A stretch of 21,717 nucleotides of DNA from JBFKAV01 sp041621405 (GCA_041621405.1 JBFKAV010000044.1:1-21717); one strand, 5' to 3'; numbered from the stretch's first letter, positions 1-9,491 are shown. The notes: generated by a model not told the origin, from the sequence alone. Program-made: numbers and translations.

Positions 1-423
1 CCAGAAGCGCTCGGCGTCGAGCAGCAGGATCGGCTTTGCGTGCAGGCCGAGCTGGCGCCAGGTCAGCACCTCGAAGAACTCGTCCAGCGAGCCGGCGCCG
101 CCGGGCAGCACGACGATGGCGTCGGAGTTCATGAACATCACCTTCTTGCGCTCGTGCATGTTCTCGGTGACGACGAACTGGCCGAGGTCGCGCCGGCCCT
201 GTTCCCGGGCGAGCAGGTGGACCGGAATCACCCCCATCGCGGCGCCGCCGCCGGCGATGGCTGCACGGGCGACCTCGCCCATGATACCGACATCGCCGGC
301 GCCGTAGACCAGGCGCCAGCCGTTCCGGGCCAGCATCCGGCCGGTGGCCGCGGCGGCCTCGGCATAGGCCGGGCGGGCGCCGGGACGGGCGCCGCAATAG
401 ACGCAGACAGAGCGGGTGGGCAT
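1..423 (-). CDS. LOG family protein (TIGR00730-type Rossmann fold), N-terminal part, runs off the left edge
   Basis: The minus-strand frame starts at ATG 423 and encodes 141 residues before the window ends. It opens with SVCVYCGARPG, then a Rossmann-type VYGAGDVGIMG at about residues 39-49, ERKKVMF at about 92-98 and the signature PGGAGSLDEFFE at about 107-118. This matches the LOG family, which hydrolyses nucleoside 5'-monophosphates or cytokinin riboside monophosphates; the family motif is PGGxGTxxE, and here Thr is replaced by Ser. An AGGAGG ribosome site lies 9 nt before the ATG and supports this start. Divergent from the LysM gene. Roughly the last quarter of a usual ~190-residue protein is missing because of the window edge. 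Cytoplasmic. The true substrate in bacteria is often unproven, so the family call is firm and the reaction is inferred. Confidence 0.9.
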   Translation of the reverse strand, partial: MPTRSVCVYCGARPGARPAYAEAAAATGRMLARNGWRLVYGAGDVGIMGEVARAAIAGGGAAMGVIPVHLLAREQGRRDLGQFVVTENMHERKKVMFMNSDAIVVLPGGAGSLDEFFEVLTWRQLGLHAKPILLLDAERFW

Positions 424-467
424 CGGGCGGGGCCTCCTGGCAGTACCGGGCGCGGGATGGGGATTTC

Positions 468-496
468 TTGTCCCGTGATAGCGGCGTTGCTATGGT
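468..496 (+). promoter_or_regulatory. Candidate sigma-70 promoter for the LysM gene
   Basis: TTGTCC (468-473) and TATGGT (491-496) are separated by exactly 17 bp; each matches four of six consensus positions. It lies in the divergent gap, 48 bp before the LysM start. Prediction by eye only. Confidence 0.45.
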
Positions 497-506
497 CGCT
501 CAAGCA

Positions 507-526
507 CGCCCGGGGGGCCCCGGGCG
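507..526 (+). promoter_or_regulatory. Strong hairpin in the leader of the LysM gene
   Basis: CGCCCGGGG (507-515) and CCCCGGGCG (518-526) form a perfect 9-bp all-GC inverted repeat with a 2-nt centre. It lies downstream of the candidate promoter and just before the AGGGGGAA ribosome site (531-538). It could limit translation initiation or stabilise the 5' end; the role is inferred. Confidence 0.45.
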
Positions 527-543
527 CGGCAGGGGGAACAGCC

Positions 544-1893
544 ATGGCAGGTTGGGCCGAGCTTCAGCCGGGCACACGCCGGCTGATCGTGGCGGGCGCG
601 CTGGCACTGGCCGGGGCGCTGGCGCTCTATTTCGGCTTCCGCGATGCGCTCCGTGCACCGCCGCCGGCCACCGGGGAAGCGGTGCCTGGGGCGCCGGCGG
701 AGTCCGCGCCGGTGGCGGCGCCTGCGGGCGCCGAGGCGCCGGGGGCGGAGCTGGCTGCACCGACCGAGGATGCCGCGCCGGTGCCCTCGGATCCGGCCGA
801 TGCCGGCCTGCCGGCCTTCGACGTGGTCCGGGTGACGCCCGACGGCCAGGCGACGGTGGCCGGGCGCGCCGGCGAGGGCAGCACGATCGCACTTCTGGTC
901 GACGGCACGGTGGCGGCGACGGCGCAGGCCGGAGCCTCCGGCCGCTTCGCGGCCCTGTTCGACCTGCCGCCATCCGACAGGCCGCGGCTTTTGACACTCG
1001 AGGAGATGACGAGCGAAGGCGAGGTGGTCGCCGGCGAGCAGAGCGTGATCCTGGCGCCGGGAGCCGCCCTGGCCCTCACCGAGTCCGATCTCGCGCCGTC
1101 GCCGGATGCGTCCGAGGGTGCGCCGCAAGTGGCTGCGCTGCCGGAGAGAGGGCAGGCTGCGGCCGAGCCGGAAGTGGAACTGGAAGCGGAATCGGCCGCA
1201 GACTTGGCCGCGGAGCCTGAGGCAGAACTGGCCGCGGAACCTGACGCGGAACCGGCGGCAGAACTGGCCGCAGAACCCGACGCAGAACCGGCCGCGACAG
1301 TGCCCGAACCTGCGCCGGCCGCGCCCGTGGTGATCCTGGCCGACCAGTCCGGCGCGCGGGTGCTGCAGCCCGGCACCGGCGCTTCCGCGGCGGTGGAGGG
1401 GATCGTGGTTGAGGCGATCTCGACCGATCCGAGCGGGCGGATGGCGATTTCCGGACGTGCCGTCGGGTCCGGATTCGCCCGCATCTATGCCGACAACGTC
1501 GAGATCGGCACTGTCCGGATCGCCGAGGGCGCCTGGCGCACGCCCCTTCCCGAGGACGCGCCGCCGCAGTTCACGCTGAGGGTCGACCAGATCGACCCGG
1601 AGGGTCAGGTAATTGCGCGCACCGAGACCGAGGTGACACGGCAGACCCGGGAGGAGCTCGCCGGCCTTCTGGTCGAGGAGGTCCGCGCCGGTGACGTCGG
1701 GGCGGTGGTGGTGACGGTGCAGCGGGGCTTCACGCTCTGGGGCATCGCCCGGGAGAACTATGGCGAGGGCCGGCTCTACGTGAAGGTCTTCGAGGCAAAC
1801 CGAGAGCAGATCCGCGACCCCGACCTGATCTATCCCGGGCAGGTGTTCAGCGTGCCGTTCTCGGAGGAAGAGGCGGAAGCCAATCCCGGCTGA
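544..1893 (+). CDS. Membrane-anchored LysM peptidoglycan-binding domain protein
   Basis: 449 residues from ATG 544, chosen because GGGGGA lies just upstream and a hydrophobic segment (about 13-30) follows at once; the open frame extends further upstream but over the divergent gene and promoter. After the single membrane anchor comes an Ala/Pro-rich stretch, then a region with FDVVRVTPDGQATVAGRAGEG (an Ig/Big-like repeat, partly repeated later as GIVVEAISTDPSGRMAISGRA), an acidic Ala-Glu-Pro repeat block (about 206-253) and a C-terminal LysM domain (about 388-440, with QRGFTLWGIARENYG and YPGQVFSVP). The layout is that of Rhodobacterales inner-membrane LysM proteins with the bulk in the periplasm, binding peptidoglycan. 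No catalytic domain is visible. Specific function unknown. Confidence 0.88.
   Translation: MAGWAELQPGTRRLIVAGALALAGALALYFGFRDALRAPPPATGEAVPGAPAESAPVAAPAGAEAPGAELAAPTEDAAPVPSDPADAGLPAFDVVRVTPDGQATVAGRAGEGSTIALLVDGTVAATAQAGASGRFAALFDLPPSDRPRLLTLEEMTSEGEVVAGEQSVILAPGAALALTESDLAPSPDASEGAPQVAALPERGQAAAEPEVELEAESAADLAAEPEAELAAEPDAEPAAELAAEPDAEPAATVPEPAPAAPVVILADQSGARVLQPGTGASAAVEGIVVEAISTDPSGRMAISGRAVGSGFARIYADNVEIGTVRIAEGAWRTPLPEDAPPQFTLRVDQIDPEGQVIARTETEVTRQTREELAGLLVEEVRAGDVGAVVVTVQRGFTLWGIARENYGEGRLYVKVFEANREQIRDPDLIYPGQVFSVPFSEEEAEANPG
1162..1302 (+). repeat. Low-complexity Ala-Glu-Pro-Asp repeat inside the LysM protein
   Basis: The coding sequence repeats units such as AELAAEPDAEPA, with near-identical tandem nucleotide copies. 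It probably forms an extended acidic linker between the membrane-proximal part and the LysM domain. Such tracts change length easily between strains. Confidence 0.8.
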
Positions 1894-1903
1894 GGAGCGA
1901 TTT

Positions 1904-1970
1904 GGGGGTCGTCGACCTCCATCGCCCGGCGGCGAATTCCCCTTGTGGGTATTTGCGAAACGGGCAAGCA
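1904..1970 (+). repeat. 3'-end element, copy A (hairpin plus GGGTATTTG motif)
   Basis: A hairpin (GGGGGTCG 1904-1911 with CGACCTCC 1913-1920, one G-T pair) begins 11 nt after the LysM stop. The motif GGGTATTTGCGAAACGGG follows at 1947-1964. Related copies lie after ureE and, on the minus strand, after pyrC, always on the strand of the preceding gene. Possibly a termination or 3'-end processing signal. Confidence 0.55.
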
Positions 1971-2058
1971 CAGGGTCGTGGCGCCCGGTGCCCGGGCTCT
2001 GGCCTTTCGCTGCTGCCGGCCCTAGGTAAGCCTTCCGGGAACGGACGGAGCCCCAGGC

Positions 2059-3867
2059 ATGGTCGAAAGCGCGGCAGAGGAGCGGCGGAGCGGATGGCGC
2101 ACGATCCGGCGCGTCGGACCCTATCTCTGGCCCGAAGGGCAGGGTTGGGTGAAGCGGCGCGTGGTGGCGGCGCTCTCGGCGCTCTTCGTCGCCAAGCTTG
2201 TCGGGGTGACGGTGCCCTACCTCTTCAAGCTCGCCGTCGACGCCCTGGGCGGCACCGCGCCGACGCCCGCCTTCATGCTCGGTGCCGGCGCCGTCGGGGT
2301 CACGCTGGCCTACGGCTTCGCGCGGGTCGTCAACGTGGGGCTGCAGCAGGCCCGCGACGCGGTCTTCACCCGCGTCGGACAGCGCGCGCTGAGGATGCTC
2401 GCGCTCGAGACCTTCCAGCACATCCACTCGCTCTCGCTGCGCTACCACATCACGCGCAAGACCGGCGGGCTCTCCCGGGTGATCGAGCGCGGCGTGAAGG
2501 GCGTCGATTTCCTGCTGCGCTTCATGCTGTTCTCGGTCGGACCGCTGATCCTGGAGCTCACCATGACGGCGGTGATCTTCTTCGTGCTGTTCGACGTCTG
2601 GTACCTCGCGGTCGTTGTGGTGACGATCTGGCTCTACGTCGTGTTCACCTTCCGCGTCACCGAGTGGCGGGTGCAGATCCGCCGCCAGATGAACGAGCAG
2701 GACACCGACGCCAACCAGAAGGCGATCGACAGCCTGCTGAACTTCGAGACGGTGAAGTATTTCGGCGCCGAGGCGCGCGAGGCCGAGCGCTACGACGGGG
2801 CGATGGCGGGCTACGAGAAGGCCGCCAACATGACCAACTTCTCGCTTGCCATCCTGAACTTCGGCCAGTCGTTCCTGATCACTGCGGGCCTGGTGATCGT
2901 GATGGTTATGGCGGCCCTGGGCGTGCAGCGGGGCGAGCTCACGGTGGGCGATTTCGTGATGGTCAACGCCTACATGATGCAGATCACGGTGCCCTTGAAC
3001 TTCCTCGGCACGGTCTACCGCGAGATCCGCCAGTCGCTCGTCGATATGGGCGAGATGTTCGACCTGCTCGAACAGCCGCGCGAGGTGGTGGACGCCCCCG
3101 GGGCGAAGCCGCTGAAGGTCACGGGCGGCGAGGTGGTGCTCGACGACGTCGCCTTCGGCTACGACGCGGCGCGGCCGATCCTGAAGGGCGTCTCGATCCG
3201 GGTCGGGCCGGGCGAGCGGGTGGCGATCGTCGGTCCCTCGGGTTCGGGGAAGTCCACCATCGGGCGGCTTCTCTTCCGCTTCTACGACGTGACCGGGGGC
3301 GCCCTGCGCATCGACGGCCAGGACGTGCGCGAGGTGACCCAGGACAGCCTCCACGCCGCCATCGGCGTGGTGCCGCAGGACACGGTGCTGTTCAACGACA
3401 CGATCCTCTACAACATCGCCTACGGCCGCCCCGAGGCGACGCGGGCGGAGATCGAGGCGGCGGCGCGGGCGGCAAAGATCCACGATTTCATCGAAGGCCT
3501 GCCCGAGGGCTACGAGACCCGCGTGGGCGAGCGTGGCCTGAAGCTCTCAGGCGGCGAGAAGCAGCGGGTGGGGATCGCGCGGACGCTTTTGAAGAACCCG
3601 CCGATCCTGCTTCTGGACGAAGCGACCTCGGCCCTCGACACGGAGACTGAGCGCGACATCCAGGAAAGCCTCAGGGCGATGGGCGAGGGGCGCACGGTGA
3701 TGGTGATCGCCCACCGCCTCTCCACCGTCGCCGATGCAGACCTGATCGTGGTGCTGGAGCAGGGCCGGATCGTCGAGCGCGGCACGCACGAGGAACTCCT
3801 GGCCCGCAGCGGGCGCTACGCGGCGCTCTGGCAGCGCCAGCAGGCCGAGGAGGCGGAAGCCGCCTGA
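2059..3867 (+). CDS. Atm1-type ABC exporter (fused permease and ATPase)
   Basis: 602 residues from ATG 2059, with GGAG 8 nt upstream. An N-terminal exporter domain with about six membrane segments (between about 35 and 310) is followed by the ATPase: Walker A GPSGSGKS (392-399), Q-loop Gln440, signature LSGGEKQR (496-503), Walker B ILLLDE (516-521) and switch His552. R204 and R208 (TEWRVQIRR) and N267/Q270 (NFGQ) sit at the places that bind glutathione in Novosphingobium Atm1 (R206, R210, N269, Q272), a constant offset of two. The family exports glutathione polysulfide or metal-glutathione conjugates from the cytoplasm and supports Fe-S or heavy-metal homeostasis. Works as a homodimer in the inner membrane. 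No neighbouring gene indicates the exact substrate. Confidence 0.93.
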   Translation: MVESAAEERRSGWRTIRRVGPYLWPEGQGWVKRRVVAALSALFVAKLVGVTVPYLFKLAVDALGGTAPTPAFMLGAGAVGVTLAYGFARVVNVGLQQARDAVFTRVGQRALRMLALETFQHIHSLSLRYHITRKTGGLSRVIERGVKGVDFLLRFMLFSVGPLILELTMTAVIFFVLFDVWYLAVVVVTIWLYVVFTFRVTEWRVQIRRQMNEQDTDANQKAIDSLLNFETVKYFGAEAREAERYDGAMAGYEKAANMTNFSLAILNFGQSFLITAGLVIVMVMAALGVQRGELTVGDFVMVNAYMMQITVPLNFLGTVYREIRQSLVDMGEMFDLLEQPREVVDAPGAKPLKVTGGEVVLDDVAFGYDAARPILKGVSIRVGPGERVAIVGPSGSGKSTIGRLLFRFYDVTGGALRIDGQDVREVTQDSLHAAIGVVPQDTVLFNDTILYNIAYGRPEATRAEIEAAARAAKIHDFIEGLPEGYETRVGERGLKLSGGEKQRVGIARTLLKNPPILLLDEATSALDTETERDIQESLRAMGEGRTVMVIAHRLSTVADADLIVVLEQGRIVERGTHEELLARSGRYAALWQRQQAEEAEAA

Positions 3868-3976
3868 GCGGCGGTCTCACCCGTTCCTGCCGTCGCACGC
3901 ATGCACCGATCCGAGCTTCCGTAGCGAAGCGAGGAAGCGAGAGGGGGGTCTTGGCCCGGAACGTGCCGCATTCGGA

Positions 3977-4657
3977 TCAGAGCGCGAGCTTGTCCAGCAG
4001 GCGCCGGGCTTCCGCGGCGCAGGGCGTGAGACTGCCCCGGTCCTCGCCGGGGAAGAACCGGGCGCGTGTGGCGGTAGGCATCGGCCGCGGCGTCTCGATC
4101 AGCACCCGGGGGCCGGTCTTCTCCGTCTCGGCCTGCCAGCTCTGGGCCAGCGCGATCTGCGCGGCCTTGGATGCGCCGTAGGCGCCGAAGAACTTCTCCC
4201 CGGCGCGCGGGTCGTCGAGGAAAAGCGCGGTGCCCCGCCACGCGGCGCGCAGCAAGGGCTCGACGAAGGGAATGAGTACGCCGGTGGCGCGGACGTTGAC
4301 GGCGAGCGACTTCTCCCAGTCCTTTAGGTCGAGATGCCCGGCCGGCGCGAGCGGGGCGGCATGGATCGCGGCATGGACCCAGAGATCGGCCTTGCCCCAG
4401 CGATCGAAGATGCCGCGGCAAAGCGCGCGCATCGCCTCGTCCGAGCCGATGTCCATCGGCGCCAGCGTCGCCGCGCCGCCCTTGGCGCGGATCCGGTCGT
4501 CGAGCTCCTCGAGCCCGCCCACGGTGCGGGCCACTGCGACGACGTGCCAGCCCGCGGCGCCGAGAGCCTCGGCCAGCGCCGCGCCGAGCCCGCGCGAGGC
4601 GCCAGTGACGAGGGCGATTCCGGGGGCGTTCCCGGGGGCGTTCCTGGTGTCGGTCAT
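3977..4657 (-). CDS. SDR-family oxidoreductase with altered active site
   Basis: 226 residues from ATG 4657, preceded by AAAGGAGG. The cofactor motif TGASRGLG (18-25) and the N-x-G-like NVRATG (121-126) place it in the classical short-chain dehydrogenase fold, closest in pattern to YciK-like members. Tyr160 and Lys164 (YGASK) are present, but the usual catalytic Ser about 12-13 residues before the Tyr is replaced by LDD (147-149), and the NNAG motif reads VHAA (94-97). The substrate is unknown and activity as an ordinary reductase is uncertain. Converges with the exporter gene and diverges from bioY. NAD(P) binding is likely from the N-terminal motif; A-R-T after the second strand (42-45) suggests NADP but this is weak. 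Confidence 0.85.
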   Translation of the reverse strand: MTDTRNAPGNAPGIALVTGASRGLGAALAEALGAAGWHVVAVARTVGGLEELDDRIRAKGGAATLAPMDIGSDEAMRALCRGIFDRWGKADLWVHAAIHAAPLAPAGHLDLKDWEKSLAVNVRATGVLIPFVEPLLRAAWRGTALFLDDPRAGEKFFGAYGASKAAQIALAQSWQAETEKTGPRVLIETPRPMPTATRARFFPGEDRGSLTPCAAEARRLLDKLAL

Positions 4658-4703
4658 GCGCCTCCTTTGGCACCGGCCAGTCGGGCGCGCAAGGGCACGT
4701 CGC

Positions 4704-4732
4704 TTGACATTTGCGGCGGCGCGGCGAAAAAC
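4704..4732 (+). promoter_or_regulatory. Candidate promoter for bioY
   Basis: A perfect -35 hexamer TTGACA (4704-4709) is followed 17 bp later by AAAAAC (4727-4732), a weak -10. It lies 36 bp before the bioY start in the gap divergent from the SDR gene. No BioR-like TTATNNATAA palindrome was seen nearby. Confidence 0.35.
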
Positions 4733-4767
4733 GGGTCCGATCGAAACCCTGCCGGGAGAGACCTGCC

Positions 4768-5337
4768 ATGACCCCCACGCTGTCCGCCGCCCTTCTCGGC
4801 CAGGAGACCCAGACGAAGCGGGTTCTCATGGTGCTCGGCGGCTCGCTTCTGATCGCGCTGGCGGCGCGGGTGAGCGTGCCGATGATCCCGGTGCCGATGA
4901 CGCTGCAGACGCTGGCGATCCTGGTCGTCGGGCTCACTTACGGCGCGCGGATGGGGGCGGCGACGCTTCTGGCCTACCTCGCCGAAGGTGCCATCGGCCT
5001 GCCGGTCTTCGCCGGCGGCAATGCCGGCCTCGCCTACATGATGGGCCCGACCGGCGGCTTCCTCGCGGGCTTCGTGCTGATGGCCTGGCTCGCGGGCCTC
5101 GCCTCCGACCGCGGCCTGACTCGCGGCTTCCTCGGCGCGGCGCTGGCGGCGCTCGTGGCTGCTGCGGTTCTCTACCTCCCCGGCCTCGCCTGGCCCGCGG
5201 CGGTGATGGGCAAGACCATGCCCGAGCTGCTGTCGGGCTGGATGCTGCCGTTCCTCGCCGGCGACGCGGTGAAGGCGGTTCTCGCGGCGCTTATCGTGAC
5301 CGGTGGCTGGGCAGCGGTGAAGGCGCGCAAGGGCTGA
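4768..5337 (+). CDS. bioY: BioY, substrate-binding membrane subunit of the biotin ECF transporter
   Basis: 189 residues from ATG 4768; GGGAGAG at 4754-4760 decides this start over the upstream ATG at 4711. The protein is almost wholly hydrophobic with about six membrane segments. BioY family signatures are visible: VPMTLQT (42-48), EGAIGLPVF (73-81) and GPTGG (93-97). BioY captures biotin at the inner membrane; in many bacteria it works with the ATPase BioM and the T-component BioN, and in Rhodobacter capsulatus BioY alone has been reported to transport biotin. No bioM or bioN lies in this window, so it either acts alone or uses partners encoded elsewhere. Length is normal for the family. Confidence 0.93.
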   Translation: MTPTLSAALLGQETQTKRVLMVLGGSLLIALAARVSVPMIPVPMTLQTLAILVVGLTYGARMGAATLLAYLAEGAIGLPVFAGGNAGLAYMMGPTGGFLAGFVLMAWLAGLASDRGLTRGFLGAALAALVAAAVLYLPGLAWPAAVMGKTMPELLSGWMLPFLAGDAVKAVLAALIVTGGWAAVKARKG

Positions 5338-5360
5338 ACCGGGAGGACGGCCGCAAGAGG

Positions 5361-5383
5361 CGCCGCCCTCGGGGGCGGTGTTT
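5361..5383 (+). terminator. Rho-independent-like terminator after bioY
   Basis: CGCCGCCC (5361-5368) pairs with GGGCGGTG (5373-5380) around a TCGG loop and is followed by TTT, 23 nt after the bioY stop. The T-run is short. Confidence 0.5.
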
Positions 5384-5418
5384 CACGTTTGCGCTGGCGG
5401 GCACAGGCGCGGTCGCGG

Positions 5419-5438
5419 AACCGGCGCTGGCGCCGGCC
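5419..5438 (-). terminator. Hairpin after purF, possible terminator
   Basis: CCGGCGC and GCGCCGG (5421-5436) form a 7-bp stem, extendable by G-T pairs, 14 nt after the purF stop on the minus strand. There is no T-run. With the bioY hairpin it would insulate the two convergent genes. Confidence 0.35.
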
Positions 5439-5449
5439 AACCTCAAGCC

Positions 5450-6916
5450 TCACTCGGCCGCCTTGAGCTGGAAGCCCTTCTCGATCATGTCCGACGGCTC
5501 CACTGGGTACTCGCCGGAGAAGCAGGCATCGCAGTAGGCGGGCGCGGCCGGGTCGCGGCCATTGGCCTCGCCGACGGCGCGGTAGAGGCCGTCGAGCGTG
5601 ATGAAGCGTAAGCTGTCGACGCCCAGATGGGTGCGCATCTCCTCCTCGCTCATCGTCGCGGCAAGCAGCTTCTCGCGCTGCGGCGTGTCGACGCCGTAGA
5701 AGCAGGGCCAGGCGGTGGGCGGCGAGGCGATGCGGAAGTGGACCTCGGCGGCGCCGGCGTCGAGGATCATCTCCTTGATCTTGCGCGAGGTGGTGCCGCG
5801 CACCACCGAATCGTCCACCAGCACCACCCGCTTGCCACGGATCAGCGCGCGGTTGACGTTGAGCTTCAGCCGCACCCCCATGTTGCGGATCTGCTCGGTC
5901 GGCTCGATGAAGGTGCGGCCCACGTACTGGTTGCGGATGATGCCCATGCCGAACGGAATGCCGCTTTCATGGGCGAAGCCGATCGCGGCCGGGGTGCCGC
6001 TGTCGGGCACCGGGCAGACCAGGTCGGCCTCGGCCGGGGCCTCGCGGGCGAGCTCGACCCCGATCTGCCGCCGGGTCTCGTAGACCGAGCGGCCGCCGAG
6101 GATCGAATCGGGGCGCGAGAAATAGACGTGCTCGAAGATGCAGAACCGCGGCTTGGCGCGCTCGAACGGGTGGAAGGATTGCAGCCCGTCCTTCTCCGAG
6201 ATCACCACCATCTCGCCGGGCTCGACCTCGCGCAGGAATTCGGCGCCGACGATGTCGAGCGCGCAACTCTCCGACGACAGCACCCAGCCCTCGCCGAGCC
6301 GGCCCAGCACCAGCGGCCGCACGCCCAGGGGATCGCGGACGCCGATCAGCTTCGAGCGGGTCATGGCGACCACCGAGAAGGCGCCCTCGACGCGCCTCAG
6401 CGCATCCTTCATCCGCTCCGGGATGGTGCGCTGCAGCGATCGCGCCATCAGGTGGATGATGCATTCCGAATCCGACGAGGACTGGAAGATCGAGCCGCGC
6501 TCGATCAGCTCGCGCCGCAGCGCGACGGCGTTGGTGATGTTGCCGTTGTGCGAGATCGCCGCGCCGCCCATCGAGAACTCGCCGAAGAAGGGCTGCACGT
6601 CGCGAATCGCGGTGTGACCCTTTTCGCCGGCGGTGGAGTAGCGCACATGGCCGATACCGAGCGCGCCGGGCAGCATCGCCATCACCTCGGGCGAGGTGAA
6701 GTTGTCGCGCACGTAGCCGAGGCGACGGACCGAGTTGAAGCCGGTTTCGAGGTCGAAGGTGACGACGCCGGCCGCCTCCTGGCCGCGGTGCTGCAGCGCG
6801 TGCAGGCCGAGGGCCACGAACTGCGCCGCCTCGGCGACCCCGATCACCCCGTAGACGCCGCACTCCTCGCGCAATTTGTCATCGTCGAAGGGGTGGGCGG
6901 GCGGCAGCTCAGGCAT
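5450..6916 (-). CDS. purF: Amidophosphoribosyltransferase
   Basis: 488 residues from ATG 6916. It catalyses the first committed step of purine synthesis, forming 5-phosphoribosylamine from PRPP and glutamine. The N-terminal glutaminase nucleophile is Cys19 (EECGVYG), preceded by an 18-residue propeptide that must be removed, as in the Bacillus subtilis-type enzyme. The PRPP loop VVLVDDSVVRGTT lies at 364-376. Four cysteines (C259, C405, C462, C465) in the contexts FCIFEHVYFSRPDS, PCFYG and YCDAC match the ligands of the structural [4Fe-4S] cluster of that class, so the enzyme is probably oxygen-sensitive. Last gene of the minus-strand run, 89 nt after cvpA. No good ribosome site precedes the ATG, but the alignment of the propeptide makes the start reasonable. 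Confidence 0.97.
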   Translation of the reverse strand: MPELPPAHPFDDDKLREECGVYGVIGVAEAAQFVALGLHALQHRGQEAAGVVTFDLETGFNSVRRLGYVRDNFTSPEVMAMLPGALGIGHVRYSTAGEKGHTAIRDVQPFFGEFSMGGAAISHNGNITNAVALRRELIERGSIFQSSSDSECIIHLMARSLQRTIPERMKDALRRVEGAFSVVAMTRSKLIGVRDPLGVRPLVLGRLGEGWVLSSESCALDIVGAEFLREVEPGEMVVISEKDGLQSFHPFERAKPRFCIFEHVYFSRPDSILGGRSVYETRRQIGVELAREAPAEADLVCPVPDSGTPAAIGFAHESGIPFGMGIIRNQYVGRTFIEPTEQIRNMGVRLKLNVNRALIRGKRVVLVDDSVVRGTTSRKIKEMILDAGAAEVHFRIASPPTAWPCFYGVDTPQREKLLAATMSEEEMRTHLGVDSLRFITLDGLYRAVGEANGRDPAAPAYCDACFSGEYPVEPSDMIEKGFQLKAAE

Positions 6917-7005
6917 CGGGCGATTCGCTCGCGAGGGGTCCGGTCGCGCCCTACTTAGAGCCTCAGCCTGCCGCTGTCACGGGGCCCATGCACGGGCGCC
7001 CCGCC

Positions 7006-7656
7006 TCAGTTCCCGGTGGCCGGCGCCGCATTGCCCGCTGGCGCCGTGCCGTCGCCCGAGCCCGGCGGCGCCAGCACGCGCGGCCCGGAGGCGCGCTGCG
7101 GAGCGTCCTCCTCGCAGGCGCCGAGGAGCTCTTCGTAGCGCGCGGTAATCCAGCCCGGGGCTTCCTCGGGGATGTTCTCGGACAGCGAGGTCTGCAGCTG
7201 GGCGAAGACCCTTGCCGACTGGCTCTGATCGACCATCGCGTAGGACTGGCCGACCACGACCCGCTCGTAGATGAGGAAGGCGATGGCGACGAGCAAGAGC
7301 CCGCGCAGGACGCCGAAGAAGAAACCGAGCGCCTGGTCGACCCCGCCCACGGCCGAGCGCTGGACCAGCGAGGAGAAGAGCGGCGTGAAGATCGAGGCGA
7401 CGATCAGCGCCGCGGCGAAGACCGCGGCGAAGGCGGTGATCATCGAGATCTCGCAGGATCCGGCGATCACGTCCGACAGGATCGGCACCTCCTTCATCAG
7501 GGGTTCGGCCTGCGGCGCGAAGATGTAAGCGACGATCGCCGCCACAACCCAGCCGGCGATGGCGAGGACTTCGCGCACGAGGCCGCGGGAATAGGCCAAG
7601 ATGCCCGACACGATGATGACGACCGCGACCACGGCGTCGATGATGGTGAAATCCAT
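7006..7656 (-). CDS. cvpA: CvpA family inner-membrane protein
   Basis: 216 residues from ATG 7656. Four membrane segments are visible (about 5-22, 28-46, 70-92, 108-129), with the family feature YSRGLVREVLAIAGW (22-36) and a GVDQALGFFFGVLRG segment (105-119), then a soluble Ala/Pro-rich tail. CvpA was named for colicin V production in E. coli and has been linked to envelope tolerance; its molecular role is not settled. It stands 20 nt after radA and 89 nt before purF, the same cvpA-purF order as in E. coli, which supports co-transcription. Confidence 0.93.
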   Translation of the reverse strand: MDFTIIDAVVAVVIIVSGILAYSRGLVREVLAIAGWVVAAIVAYIFAPQAEPLMKEVPILSDVIAGSCEISMITAFAAVFAAALIVASIFTPLFSSLVQRSAVGGVDQALGFFFGVLRGLLLVAIAFLIYERVVVGQSYAMVDQSQSARVFAQLQTSLSENIPEEAPGWITARYEELLGACEEDAPQRASGPRVLAPPGSGDGTAPAGNAAPATGN

Positions 7657-7676
7657 GCCCTCGCTCCAACCGGTCT

Positions 7677-9038
<1,362 letters not shown>

Positions 9039-9041
9039 GCC

Positions 9042-9485
9042 TCAGCTCTTCCGCCGCGCCTCGGTGAGAAGCCCGATGGCGAGCGAGGCGAGGATGCAGG
9101 CGGTGAAGAGATAGAGGCCCCAGGCGGTTTCGACCCGGGCCATGCCCACGCCTTTGACCACGACGATGTAGAGCGCGATCAGGAAGACATCGGCCATGGC
9201 GAGCTTGCCCATGAGGTGCAGCGCCGGCATCAGGCGCGGCGAGCCGAGGCGGAAGTGGACCAGCGCCATGCCGATGGTTTTCAGGTAGGGGGCGAAGAGG
9301 GCGAAGACGGTGACCAGAAGCGCGAGGATGACATCGGTCTCCCAGAGCGCCTGGAGGCCGGAAATGACGGAGACTTCGCTCAGCCCGAAGAGCGGCAGAT
9401 TGAGCCCTGCCCGCATGAGCGGCGCGAACCAGGCGACAGGAAACAGCAGCAGCAGAGACAGGTTGGTCAGTCGTATCACGGACAT
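9042..9485 (-). CDS. Short PqiA-domain (paraquat-inducible protein A) membrane protein
   Basis: 147 residues from ATG 9485, with four hydrophobic segments; a GTG six codons upstream (9503) is an alternative start. The LTNLSLLLLFPVAWFAPLM opening, the SVISGLQALW region, the YLKTIG motif and KLAMADVFLIAL are typical of the single-domain PqiA proteins of alphaproteobacteria. In E. coli the two-domain PqiA and LetA work with the MCE proteins PqiB and LetB in lipid transport across the envelope. No MCE gene lies in this window. Its stop is 3 nt from the radA start, so it heads a radA-cvpA-purF unit. The link with radA is probably historical rather than functional. No Zn-ribbon cysteines are present. 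Confidence 0.85.
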   Translation of the reverse strand: MSVIRLTNLSLLLLFPVAWFAPLMRAGLNLPLFGLSEVSVISGLQALWETDVILALLVTVFALFAPYLKTIGMALVHFRLGSPRLMPALHLMGKLAMADVFLIALYIVVVKGVGMARVETAWGLYLFTACILASLAIGLLTEARRKS

Positions 9486-9491
9486 GCCCGC

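Noticed and set aside
1162..1302. Ala-Glu-Pro repeats as a mobile element or assembly error
   Set aside because: The repeats stay in frame and follow normal codon use; acidic low-complexity linkers are common in this type of protein.
490..3483. A 997-codon minus-strand open frame opposite the LysM and ABC exporter genes
   Set aside because: It is the antisense shadow of two well-supported genes; the translation is Arg/His/Asp-rich without any domain, as expected for reverse frames in 70% GC DNA.
3868..3976. Inverted repeat GCTTCC/GGAAGC and GATCCGA/TCGGATC in the convergent gap as a two-way terminator
   Set aside because: The stems are short with long loops and no T-run; the pairing may be chance, so it is not listed as a feature.
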